Origin: Sipunculus nudus
Lineage: Eukaryota; Annelida; Sipuncula; Golfingiida; Sipunculidae
NCBI GenBank assembly: GCA_026874595.1
Contig: CM049310.1
Location: 91,023,556-91,087,555, forward strand
Direction: 5' to 3'
DNA: 64,000 bases
The notes below the pieces were generated by a model that saw only the letters and a list, made by a program, of their open reading frames with translations, was not told where the DNA came from and did not search any database. Both the position numbers and the translations under genes were made by a program. This document shows positions 1 to 13,330 of the stretch, one piece after another (the first letter of the stretch is position 1; each line of letters opens with the position of its first letter).

Positions 1-2097
1 AAACAAGCACAGTATGCGGATGACACCACTGTATTTGTCTGATGCGATTTCAATTAATAATTGCTTATCCCTTTTCCACCTTTTTCAGAAAGCGTCTGGA
101 GCCAAGCTTAATTTTGATAAAAAAGAAGGTTTGAGGCTGGGAGGGAATATCGGTCGACTTGATAAACCAGGCAATATAAATTGGACCTCCGATCGCGTTA
201 AAATTTTAGGTTTATATTTTGGCAACGTGGATACTAATAAAGAAAATTGAGATCCAAAAATTAAGAAATTACAAAGTGTGTGTGGTCTATGAGAAATCTG
301 TCGTATGTTGGGAAAACTACGGTAGCAAATGCAATAGCGTCAAGTGATGTTTGGTATTCTTCTAATGTGTTGCATGTCCCATCATGGGATATTGAGAAAA
401 TTGAGCAGTTGATCGTGAGTTTCTTTTTGAATTATAAGCGACATCTAGTGCCAAAAGATGTTATAACTTTGCCTAGAGACAGAGGGGGTCAGCATCTAGT
501 AAATTTTAAAATTAAAATTATGGCTCAAAGAGCAACCTGGTAAGCTAAAGCTTTTAAATATGGAACATAAATGCAGAATAATGTTAGAATATTTTATTGA
601 TATGTATAAAGGGGTAAATTTGGGGACATATACTTTAGGATTAGTTTACAAGGCAAATTCAAGGAACTGCGCACACCAACCATTAGTTTATCGTGAAATT
701 TTGGTTTCATAGAGTAAATTGAATGTGAAACGTAATTTTACAAACGTGAAAAGTGTGTTATTAAGGCCAAAATAAAAAAAAGGTATGATTCTCAGGCACT
801 TTTTTCAGAAATCGTTGCGGGCGGGCGCTTTTTTTTATTTTAAATTGTTTGGTATGTTTCGATAAAAATATCAATTGATAAGGCAAAAGCATGAAAATAA
901 CAGTTTTATTTTGCTAAACAAGTAAAAGCACTACAAAACAAAGGAAATCGTATGGTTTTATCTTCTTGAAAGAAATGTCAGTGCGGCAGCAGCTCAAAAT
1001 TGGAAAGTTTTTATTGAAAATCAAAATAAAAATTTTTGATGCGGGGGTTTAAAATTGATGCGGGCGGTGCCTGAGAACCATACCTTTTATTTTTTTGGCC
1101 TAAATCAGTCATTGTTCTTAAATCCATATATAGTTGATGAAGAAAATAATACTCACTTTTACCGATTTTTAATGGATAAAGGTGTACGTTATATTAAAGA
1201 TTTTTGGAACAGGCGCTTAGGTTATTTTCACAGATATGATGATTTGATAAGTAATTTAAATATAACAGAGTCCAAGTGGTCGAGAAGTAAGTATCTATCA
1301 TAAATAAAGAATATTCCGTCGTCATGGATTAATACATTGAGGTCAGGAAGAGAATCGATATTCAACCAGGACTTAATTATTGAAGTAGATAAAAATTCCA
1401 GTATTTCATTTGATAGATTTACAACAAAGTTAATATATAATAGATTCATGGATATAAAGATAAAGATACCACGCTGCGTGGATAAATGGAAGCTAGTTTT
1501 TAATAATAATTTAAAATGTAAACATGTTTTCAGCAGATGTTATGATAATGTAAATGAGAAGTATCAGTTAGATTTAAACTGGAGATTTCTTCATTTTGCT
1601 TCACCAACGAATGATTTTTTTTTTAAAATGTGGATTTGTAAATAGTGAGTTATGTGATGTATGTGAGGAAAGGATACTAACCTCCACATATTTACAGATT
1701 GTTCTATTGCTTTCAATGTTTGGAGAAAGATAAATTACTTATTCTGTAGAGTTGCAGATCAAAATATATATCTGAATCTGTTTACTATTTGTTTTGGGTT
1801 CAGCCAAAAATGGCAAATATTAAATTAAACTTGTATTAAATTACTAAGTTACAAAAATTACTAATTTTTTTTATTAAGTTATTTGGTAAGTTTGCTTTAG
1901 TGGTTAATAGAAAGAAACGGTTTTAATTCTATAGATTATTTTTTTTTCAGTTTAGTGAGGAGGCGAATAAGGGAAGAATATACTTCTGAGAATGGAAAGA
2001 GAGTAGTAGAAAGCAGAAATTTAAGGAGTTTTGGTGTACATATAATGCTTTGTTTACAGTTAATGATGATTTTCAATTAGAAATATTAATATGAGTT
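1..2097 (+). mobile_element. Decayed Tx1/L1-type LINE (reverse transcriptase 3' part)
   Basis: The window opens inside a reverse transcriptase: the first bases read QYADDTTVFV, the catalytic YADD box of non-LTR retrotransposons. A frameshift then moves the reading frame to about 50-247, where it continues as SDAISINNCLSLFHLFQKAS and SGAKLNFDKKEGL, the usual segment after the YADD box. The piece at 280-543 contains KRHLVPKDVITLPRDRGGQH, typical of the thumb and connection region of Tx1/L1 LINEs. Further fragments lie at 1055-1303 and 1337-1645. A Cys-rich knuckle (CDVCEE followed by HIFTDC after another frameshift) lies at about 1650-1710, and a degenerate C-terminal tail ends near 2097. Several frameshifts and stops make it inactive. 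Family placement is from motif memory; the 5' part lies outside the window. Confidence 0.85.
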
Positions 2098-3970
2098 TTG
2101 AACAGTCAGCGTGAAAATTATAATTTATATGTTTTTAGTCTTAAATTGTCATCAAGTATCTGTTTCTTAAGTCTAGAATCCATATATGATACAAACCTGC
2201 AATAGAAAAAAAGTAACAACAATTTCCATACAGCAATATAAAATTATTAACATATTTTAAAAATGCTTAAAGTCTAATAAAAATAAGTTCATCAAAGTAT
2301 CAACCTGTCTCATGGATATTAATCAACATTCAGTTTTCCATAACATTACCCTGGCTTCACTTAATGTGTACATACTCGGAAAGGTAAAGGTTCTTTATGT
2401 TCTTTCATCAATTTTCAATATATGGAATCCTCAACATATGCTCAATTTGCCTGGGGTTTATACTAATCCGTGGAGGGGCAATGGAAATTTAAGGAGAACT
2501 TACTCATTTTGAAAGTTATGCCAAATCAGAAAAAAAAATATTGTGTTTTAGTATAAGATCCCATTTTATATCGTGATGTCAAGGCCAGCTGATTTCACCA
2601 GTTAGCGTGAGAGGGCGCCACTATAAACAATATGGAAGATCTGGTAAAGCGAACAGGAGAGAAATTCTAAAGTTATGCAATACATAATACAAAAGGTTTG
2701 AATAAATATTTTATTCGTTAACAACAATAACATACAGATAACAATATCAAACATATGAACCATATGTATGTCAACAAATATTTTGTGCATGTGAATGTGT
2801 GTGACCTATGTATATATATACAAGTGTTTCAGACCTCATGAATGAACTAGTGACTAGGTTTAACAATAACGAACTGTAAGTGCATTTTTTTGTAAGCATA
2901 ATATAACAACGACATGTTCCCTTATCCGCTGGCACTTACAAATCCTTAAGTAAAAAAGTGCCTCTGATGGTTAAGTGTGTGGTTTTTGTGTGGTTGCTAT
3001 GTGAGCTCGACTGTGACCGCATTACCTAACCTCAGCCGCTGGCGGCCTGGTATAATAATAATGGATGATAACGGAGACCACCGTCAATAAATCCACATCG
3101 ACAAGGAAGTGTTATGTAGTAAAATGAAAAGAATGCGATGATCAAAGTTTTATGTGCATATCACAATGATTGTCGGAGATCCAGGTTTACCATATACAAA
3201 AATGAAAAGATATTGTCATCTTCGTCCAATGGTATCCTTGCAAGGTCGCCGGTCGTTCTTGTGCGTTTTGTGCAGATTTACAGCTTGGCGACTGCCCCCG
3301 GATATCGAACTGTCACTCCTCTCCGTGCAACAGATGCTAGCGATCCTCAGAATATCGCCGATTCTAAAAGTAAAAAAAGGAAACCAATGTACGTTCATGT
3401 ATTGTAACACAATTCTACAAATGCAGTTTATAATATTCAAATATAGTTTATAATCTCTGAACTCATAATGATGGCTATCATTGGCTTATTTACCTGTTCT
3501 GTACCTCGCATGTAAACTTATAAAACGTTATATAAACTATTAGTTGGCAGAGCTGTATCGTGTTCCCTTACGGTCTCGATAAAACACGAATGTTTCGGTT
3601 CGTGAAGCCATGGAATAATAAACAGTAGCTCATTACCTTGCAGTGCCCTATTTAAAAAAAGTACAAGTAAAAATTAGTAAATTTACTGATGAAAATTAAC
3701 AATTGCCCGAGTTGAGACATTAGTGGTGGAATCTGATACCCGGGTCCGCCCAGGTCAGTCGGCCGGACTAAGAGAATAGATGTCTGCAATCGCTTAACGA
3801 TCCATCTGGTATCCAGATGATCAAATTAACCTCGAAAACGTAATGGATTGTTCCTTCGGTGTTATCCCATTCCTCAAAATAATCACAATATTCCTTTCAT
3901 AAGGTTTTTGGTAAAGTCACTAAAACACCAACTAAAGAACAAAATGAAAAACACATCCGACTAAACTTAC
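2098..3970. other. Unresolved AT-rich stretch downstream of the last visible RGS3-like exon
   Basis: No firm gene. Two minus-strand segments have plausible acceptors and could be further exons of the RGS3-like gene. One starts at 3767 after ctattctcttag and is phase-compatible with the exon ending at 3971 (V-R-P-T-D-L-G-G-P-G-Y...), but it runs into a hydrophobic tail and a stop with no clear donor. The other is 3363-3216 after a T-rich tract ending in tag; it has a polar open frame ending in TGA, but its frame does not fit the upstream exon directly. Neither carries a recognisable domain, so neither is called as coding. Confidence 0.3.
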
Positions 3971-4347
3971 CTAGGTAACGCGGTCTGTGTTTGTGCTGTG
4001 TGTTTACAGGTTTCCAACTATCTCGTTCTTGGCTGTGTCTTTGCTGTGGTTTCGTTGGTTTCCAACTGTCACGTTCTTGGCTGTGTTTGTGATGTGGGTT
4101 CGTTGGTTTCAAGCTGTCACGTTCTTGGCTGTGTTTGTGATGTGTTGTTGTTGGTTTCAAGCTGACGCCCTCCTGGCTGTGTTTGGTGCTGTTTACTGCT
4201 GCATGCCGTCCAGCGCATACGCCTAGCTCTGACTGACCCGAGTTCTGGCTGCTGAAGGAATCTTTGTGTGATTTTACGGGTGATGCCTCCAAGGTGTCTA
4301 TCTGACGGGGGCGGTGAACGTCGAGGACTAGGTAAGGCGGACAGTGT
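3971..4347 (-). CDS. RGS3: RGS3-like exon 12 (PDZ end plus 16-aa repeat linker)
   Basis: The largest visible exon, 377 nt, with acceptor tttccacag and donor gtaagt. It finishes the PDZ domain (RHCPPYLVLDVHRPRQI), passes through a Ser-rich segment (SHKDSFSSQNSGQSE), then carries four tandem copies of a 16-residue unit of the form K/R-H-S-Q-E-x-x-S-x-K-P-x-x-x-x-x and ends KHRPRYL. The linker between PDZ and RGS is expected to be disordered in this family; a repeat-expanded version is lineage-specific. Its last base starts a new codon, so the reading frame must continue in an unseen exon. Confidence 0.75.
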
Positions 4348-7300
4348 CTGTGGAAAAAATAGTACAACACGAATGAAGTACGTCTTAAGTACACCCAGTT
4401 GTACATAAGTACGCAAATTTAACACCTTCGCTAAGCTAGATCAAAGGAATTAGCAATACAATTGCCATTAAATTAGTTAATTATTTAAGGTAAATCGACA
4501 GTGCTTAAATTACGTAAATTGCCTGTATGTAATTTGATTTCGTCTATCTGTATCATGGATTGTGGCTGGGAGTAGTAGAAGACCTAAGGTAAGGTATGAA
4601 TTATATACAATATTATGATATTGTAATATTTATATTAATAAATAAAACTATTGTTCTGTTTCAGTCATTTATTTCTGTAAAATAATAACACGATATACTA
4701 TAAGATGAAAGCAGTCTCTGATAAAATATAATGCGCCTTTCTTTGCAATGGCTCTCTCACCAAACACTTTGCGACTGTAGCAAAAAAATTTACACTTATT
4801 GGCATTAGAAAATAAAATATATAATTGCATAATATAATAGAGAAAGACAAATTCAGAAGGATTCAAGTGATGTTACTTGAACTTGCTCGGCTGCTTCGGC
4901 ACGCCATCTTGTGGGAGCATTTTAGATTCTACTATGGCCGACAGGTGGCGATAGTGTAGCCCGGCGCAATTTTTCAATTACAAAATAATTTCTGTCGTAA
5001 TATTGTAAGCCATTTTTTATAAAGTCATTGAATTCTTCGCTCGTGGTGCGATTTAAGTTGCGCAGGAATGGTAGGAGAAAGCGCTCATCACCCAAGGATG
5101 CGACGGGAATGTAAACAGCCTTTATACATAACTGTCGCCTGCAAGCGATGGGAGACGCAAATGCGGATGTTTTTTTACGGTATAACGCGTGGTTTTTAAT
5201 TCTGTTTGTCATATTTTTTTAGCCGGGGGGGGGGGCATGGCGTAAGAGCGCTCACCTGATAATCCTGGCGATGCTGTCAGGCGAAGATCCCGTGACGTTG
5301 ACACCGTTAATGTGGATGATCCAATCACCAACCTGCAGACCCGAACACTCCGCGGCCGAATCTGTTTACACACAGAAAGTGGTACAAATATATTAACTAA
5401 GGTATAATAACAATGGGATGTCTTATATAGACCAGGTGATAGCTCATTTAGAGACATGATCTGTTGGTAACGCCTTAATAATGTGTTTTTTTTTTCTAAG
5501 AGTATCATATTTACAGTATATACAATGATAATAATCCCATCTTATTCAGAATACCTTATATTCAACTGAAACCGTAACAGAACCAGGTATAAGAGGAATG
5601 CATATAGGGGAGTGGCAATTACTCCCTCTCCAAATATATAATATAAAAATAATTTCCTTTATTATATCTTTTAAATTCCAACTATGATACCTTTATGTTG
5701 AAATCTTACGTTCCATATTGAATGGTAATATATTGATATGGTGCGATTCAATGTTTACACGTTCATCTATGACCATTATACATTTTGTATTTTCCAGTTC
5801 ACGAAGTGATGATATTTCAGTTTGCTTCCGTATTCCTGGTACTTTGCAATATCACGAGATAAACGTTTGTTCTTGTGATGAGGTAACATGAGGTTGCTCA
5901 CCTGGTTCAACTCGGATCACTTGAGCTGGATTCCATCCACCAAACGTGAAGCCGTAACCACAGTCACGTTTCTTCATAACGACCTGTAAAAAAGCCACGT
6001 TGTCCGTAAATTAATCAGCTTCAACAATAAACAATTTGCCGAAACATAACACTTTCCAGATAAAACCTCCAATATAGATCTTAATATATATGATCATGGT
6101 TCAGAATTTCAATATTTAAAATTTTGCTGTTAATATTTCAATACTTTTTTAAAATTCAAAACCGGAGTACCACACGCATAAAAATATAGGATTGTATATG
6201 TGATAATTACGATTTAACAATTAAGATTAAACCAGTGGTTATATATATGTTACGCGCCATCGGTCGATCTAGCCCATCACCGGGAGGTCATGACCGCCTG
6301 AAAGGTCTTGACCTTAGACAGCAGGCAACCATGTGCACGACCCGGAGAGTTATCGATTCATGTCCTTCGATTCCTATACTATCAATGGAGGTTACAAGAA
6401 CCAGCAAAGGGTCTGTTCCCCGGTACAAATTGTATTTAAACGAAATTACGTAAACCGAGACCATGACGGTATCGGAAGGGGGTGGGGGGGGGGGGGGGGG
6501 GGGAATAAGTACTGTCATTGTACTTACAGTGTGAGGGTCCATCCAGAGTAACGTTTTGTTCTGATCTGTTGACGGCTCCTTGATTGCTGTAAAGAGTGGA
6601 GAACATTTATTTATTTATTTAAACAAATTTATACAGATTATATGAATAGATAAAACGCTTATATAAACGCTTATATGAATAGATAATGATGAACAATTAC
6701 AAAACGGTTTACTTTTAATACTTCATCCTCAATCGGTTAAATACTGGTTCACCTTGACAGGGAGGTAAAGATATCACCCACGTCCGTTTGTCATTTGTTT
6801 TCTTTATATGTTTGCACGGTAACATTATAATTACAGATGGAGTCCCATTACATTTTTGGAAGGGTAAACATACTGGGTACTTGCATAAGAAGATCTGATT
6901 AGACTTGTGATGAAATTTTATACAAGGTAACCAGTTATAACAGCTACATAGGGCCCTGTCATCATACAATAAAATCTAAAATATTACCCTGTTATTGTAA
7001 GGGGCGGTGCCTGTGGCGTGTGCAGTGGGGTTGATTGGCATAGGCGTAGGCATGCACTCTGTAGGGTGCGTTTTTATTGAGTTAGATAATAAAAATTTAA
7101 AGCATTGCTCCATCTACTTGTATATAAAAGCTCTTATTTAACAAATATCCAGAAAAAAATCGTTGATAGATATACCGTACACTTACCTTCCGGTCGTGAT
7201 TTGTGACGGGATCTCAGGTGTTTTCCTTTTCCTATTTCTTCTGAGAGTAAGAAGTACCACCCGTTTACAGTCTGAAAAAAAAGAATGATCCGTGAATACA

Positions 7301-9374
7301 TTTTTAAAATTTATTTTATTAAATATGTTTGTCATCTTCGCCTTAGAGTTGATTTATCAAAACGAAGTACAAGTGTAGAGATATTGTTTTAAGAAAAAAA
7401 CAATGTTTTAAAAAAAGAACTCGTTGTACTTACCCTTTTCATAGAGTAGATGTGTTTCACGCCAAACGACATACAACCCAGTAGTTCGTGTTTCCTAAAA
7501 CATGAAACGAATTCCATTAGCATCTGTTTCAACTACTTTTTGTACCATGAATGCATGAAAATAAGAAATATATATATATATATACATGTAAACGTGTATT
7601 TGGCTAGCAATTTACATATTATAAAAAATCATACCAAAAGATACTAATGTTCAGATGTTTACTCTTTAAAAATATGGTTCACCTGTTACCTGGTTCTTAA
7701 AGCAACTAAAGCCTGACGTCCGTGCGTGCGTGTGCGTTTATTATTTACCTGGCCTGGGGGTCCTGGTGCCACACCGAGATTGATAACCTCTTTCTGATGT
7801 CCTCGTCCAACAACTCGCTGTAACACAGAGATAGCTTAGTTTAATAACATGACTAGATATTAGTGTAAGATAATTAATAATAAATAATTAGCTAAATGAT
7901 GGTGTAACGATTAATACACTTGATATAAACATTAAAAGTAAAACCTTGAGAAAAACAACAAAAAGAAAAGTTGCTATATAATGTTTTCCCCGAAACATGT
8001 GAATATATAATATGCTCTATACGGGACATCATGAAACATTTCGAGGAAGAATAATACTAGTGTAGTTTTATTAAAAGTTAATTATTTATATATTAATGAA
8101 AGTATGAGCTGATCAAATAAATGCCTGATGTACACTGCTATGCTACAAAATATTCCCATTATGCCCAACGTCATTCTCACGCAATGTTCCTACTGGATAA
8201 GAGAAAATAATGTGTACTTACAAGGAGAATTTCTCATCGAACAGCGGATCACTGGTGTCATAGATGGTATCTGTTTGACATCTTGAACGCTCATCTTCTC
8301 CGGGAATCAGACTAACCTGTAATTTTTAGTATACATTCATCATATACATGTTTTAACATAAATATATTTCAGGTGAAAGATTATAGAAAATGGAATTTTT
8401 ATTAGAAAAGTTCCAGAAATAATTTAACAAATCCGTTGCAATAAAAAAACATTAATAGAAATCATTAGCAATCTATGATTTATTGACCTTGGTTTAACTC
8501 TCTTAAGGCGTGTTCCTCTACGTAACTCAGCACAAATAACGATTGTACAAGTAAAGATTGCACAAATCACCACGCAAGGTTTACACAATACAAGACCGTG
8601 AACTTGGAGTACATTAAGGGGACAGACTGTTTTCATTACGTGGTGGGCAACCAGTGCCTACGGGTCACGGACGTACTAATATAAATTGTGAACATTTACT
8701 AAATGCGAAACCTAGTACCATTAGTATATTTTGCGTGCTGAATGATTACATATGTAAACAACCCGTATACCTGTAAACAGCAAATATTCTTTATTTCTCA
8801 TATTCAGATGGATAATAACTTCATTCTGAACAGTACATACTTCAAGGCTGAACTATGTACTGTATGTGTGTGTTTCACGGTGAGTGTTTGTGTGAATGAA
8901 ACCTTACCTTGACAAAAGGGTCACATGACTTCGATCTCTTGGACGCAAGGTCCTTGGCTTCCATAACTGAAACGATAAAGATTGATTTAAAAAAAAGGGT
9001 ATTACAGATCGAACGGGGAATTATGTAATAATAGTAACAGGTTCATTTTCACGGGGAAAATCAATTTGCAGGTTGTATACATTGATGTACATATCACAGC
9101 ACCACATTATCTGTGAATATCTTATTATCTGTGATGGCATTTCTACGCGCATAATTTTAAAGAGATCGAGACATGAGCATAAATGAGCCACATTACCGAT
9201 TGAGGCTTATTGTCTCAAATACATGTTTTCATCTACAAAAAGAAACCTTAAAATTAAAATTAACCGCATGGAGTTTCTTTCTGGTATTTTATTACGATCC
9301 GGTATGATATGTACGACCTGCGTACGACTTAGTAAGCTTCAGTTTAAATATATACACACTATATACGTACATAG

Positions 9375-9405
<31 letters not shown>

Positions 9406-12400
9406 TAACATAAAAATACATTGCATATCTATATACATGTACATATATAGCTCTCTCTCTTAAATATATAATATTACGTATTATTAAATACATATAAAAT
9501 ATAATATATAATACGTGTAAATGGTACTTACCGTGTACTGTAAGCAGACCATAGTTGATGTAGACAGCCACTCGTAGCTGACCTGAAGATTTATTAGAAG
9601 ACATCTTTAGTAAACAAGTCACCCGTATCGGCAGTCTTTTTGTGCTACATTTAAATATGAAACCCTTAAAGCGGATCTATACATCCTGTTACCATTAAAT
9701 TAAACAACAGACCCGCCTCCCACTAGTCCGGTTTTTTTCCGATTTTCCATTGATCACATATTAGCAGGCCCACATACATGTACTTATTCCAGGTAAGCGT
9801 CTATACCGTGACATATGTCCTAGTGTGGTCAATTGATGTTTCATTAGTACAACAATCATCTAACCACCCGTGACATATTGTACATTTTACTTTGATGCCT
9901 TGTATCAAGTCCTGCGCTTCCTAGATTTGGTGTGAAAGTAAGTTTGTTAAAACCCCCGGTACGGATCCGGGCGGGTCTTTATTATGTGTTTACTTATAAC
10001 TATCCGTGAAACATCTGGACTATTAACATCTAATTATAGCCACTGATACGTTCCGGAAACTCTCCAATCCTCTGTATACAGTGAAAGTTGGTGCGAACTT
10101 TTGCCGAGGGTGGATATGCATTGTGTGGTATACTGGTACAGGGGTCTGTTATCACTATACGATCTCTCCAGTGACCATATACCATACGTTGCTGTGAGCT
10201 GTTTGTTTATCCCACCTATTCATTTGTCTTGATCTTGTAAGAATAAGACCCATTGCCCCTCACGGCCTCAGTGTTCATGACTCCATACACCTGAAGTTGA
10301 TTATCTGCCCCCTAATCCCCTAAGAGACCCGCCAAATCAAACACAGTTCTAAACATATACATTGAGTACAAGGCGGTCTGATTGATACAACATTCCACTC
10401 AGCCACGAGTGTTCGCTTGCCGCGCTGAACTATACTAAATATAACACAAGGGCGCTACCAAGTGGAGAAATTCTTTAAAAAAATAACTGCGCCATTCCTC
10501 TTACAGGGGCGGACCTAACAAGGGGTAGGCAAAAGATGTTTTGGCACATATGTATTGCATATATTTCATGTAACTTTTGGTCAAAATTGAATTAAAAAAT
10601 ATAGTTAGCACCTATAAGTGTAAGTAAAATATTTGAATTATAATTCGGAATAATACATGTGCGAAGAATTGTTTTAACGTTTTAAATCAAACCAGAAACA
10701 TTTTGCCACTTACCACTGTTGTAATATCCAAACCATTATCTCTTAAATCTATTTTGATGTTAAGAAATATTGCACATTCAATTTCTTACAATAATTAGGA
10801 TGACGCATTTTTAGTGATATTTAGTGGACCACTTGAAAAAGCCAAAAGTGCAATGAGCTTGAGACCGGGGTATCAAAACATTTAAGAATATAAAACATAA
10901 GATTATAGTAAAATCCAACCCGTATAAAACATGAGATAGTAAATTAGTGTCATTGGTAATATTTTGAGCAAAATCGTTGCATTAATTCACAGATTTTTTG
11001 TTAATTTAAAAATAGTGGTCGGAGGAGGGGGGAGGGGTTGTAATCCCCCTAACCTGGATTCGAGTCTGCTCTGCTACCGTTACTTGATTCTTTATTATTT
11101 ACAGGCGCGGTGAACCATTAACATATGTCAGTGCCACCCGCTGTGATTAGGTTGTCGGCCATTACGAATCATTGGAACACGAATTGGTTTCGGTCCGCGT
11201 CAGGGAACTTGAATTGGTTATAAATTCACCTGTGTCCCCCCAGAACTCGCGGCGTGATGCCAGTACGTGCGTTTTAATATGGAAAACTTTGCTAATACAA
11301 CAAAATAGAACGGAACCAGAATTTTGTACATGTCTCATGCGTTGTGACAATACATGTATATGACCATTAGTGAAAAAGCTCGGCTTAATTTCTAGGGTAT
11401 ACTTTTCCGTACAGCTATCATTTTGGTGAGCAATCATTTTGGGGATCGAATATTAAGATATTGATGTATTTTATGACATAAAATTATAGTATTTAACTTG
11501 TGAAACATTTTCATAGGAATGATACTGATGACAGTTATTAATAAAAATCCATCAATATTGCTTAGTACTGGTCTAACTGGCTAAAACCTATAAATTGTCT
11601 GACAGAAATTGATGGAGTTAAATTCCAGGTGGGATTAAATACCAGCTTGTAGCAATTCGTCGCCACGTGGTAGGTGTATGGCGCCAGTGTGTGTTCTGAT
11701 AAGACGTATATGACACGTGTCTCCGGGGAACACGGAACTTATGGCGTGACACGACATGTGTAAGTTGATCTTATCCGAGCAAGCTAATTCATTAAAACAT
11801 GATTACGGCGCCAAAAGGCACGAGAAACAACCTGACCTACCAAACTAATGTTATTTATGAAATTAAAACAATGTAATAGATATGTATTATATACTGACCT
11901 GCAGTGATCATAGTTCGATATAAACCTGTGCACAGCCAGCTCTTGCTGTCTAAAGGTGTAACAACCAACTAAACAGCTATACCGCTTAACAAATAAACGT
12001 AATTTGTTGTGGCACGTAGCGTGTATTCAATTGAGCTTGCGATTGCATTTAACGTCACAAGAGATCAAAGGAAAGTAACATTTATATGAATATTACCTGC
12101 TTATAAAAGCGTGTATTTCTTCATATGGAATAAACATTAATTCATTTGAGTCTGAGTTTTGTTTACAAGACATTAATTTCCGTAATTCATTGCATGATAG
12201 TATTTATGTGTGTGTGCGTGTGTTTGTGTCTGTATGTCGTAAGCAAATACAATGCATTTTTGATGTTTAATTACATTCGTAATTTCGGTTGAATTTAGGT
12301 ATTAGACTACATCCTGTACCAATGTACACACGGGATGCGGACAAACAATACCCCTCCCAATCAAATAAAAATCACAAGCTTTAAAAATACAGGTATAACA

Positions 12401-13291
12401 TACTTTAGAATCGATTTTGCATAAAAAATACTGAATAAAATTTGTACTAAAACGGATATTTTAAAATTAATATGCAAATCGTGTAACATTTCAAGTCGTT
12501 TCATCATCTATTGAAATTTCATTTCATTAAGACATTAAATAAAATATGACCTTGGTGTCCATAATTAAGCGAGTACGCAACTTGCCAAGACTGATTTTTA
12601 GCTAGCTATAGGCTGATAAAGGGACCTTCTGGTTAAATTTAATGCTACTGCTCACAATTTAGAGAACGCGTGATTACAAGTTTGCTGCTGGTACTTAATA
12701 TTTATTTATTTATATATTAAAACATATTTATACAGGGTACACCGGAAAAAGGGCGAGTGAATCTGTGTGTGTCTGCCTAAGGCTGTAAGTATGTGCACCG
12801 TGCGTGTATGAAGCTCACCTTTATAATCTTGGTACATTGATGACCGTGATCGCCCGGCACGTAACACACTTCGCTCTTTTATCTCTACTAGTGGCAGGGG
12901 CTCGAAGTCGTACGACTTGTCCTGGCTATACTGAGAGGAAGGACTCGGTACTGCATCTGTAATAAGATGATGTATGTAAAACAAAACAACAATACAAATA
13001 TATAGTGCGTCGTATTATACTGTCATGTATCCTGTTATGCCTATTATACTACCACATGAGCGTAGGAGTAAAAGTCACTTAACACACAGAAGATTTATGT
13101 CAATACTTACACTTTAATATTAATAGGATATAAATCATTATAAATCGGCTCCAATTCTCCTTGTTATACTACCTTCGCCCAAGAGGTAATGTTTTCTCCC
13201 ATGTTTGTTTGTTTGTTATAGTAAAATTAAATATGGTGTGGAAATATATAAAAGTGCCCATGATTTTGACAAGGTTTGCAGAATATTTGAA

Positions 13292-13330
<39 letters not shown>

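Noticed and set aside
4922-5212. 96-codon open frame in an intron of the RGS3-like gene
   Set aside because: It cannot be joined in frame with the flanking exons, has no recognised domain, and the PDZ domain closes perfectly without it.
11040-11080. ggattcgagtc resembling a tRNA T-arm
   Set aside because: No matching acceptor stem, D-arm or anticodon arm could be paired around it.
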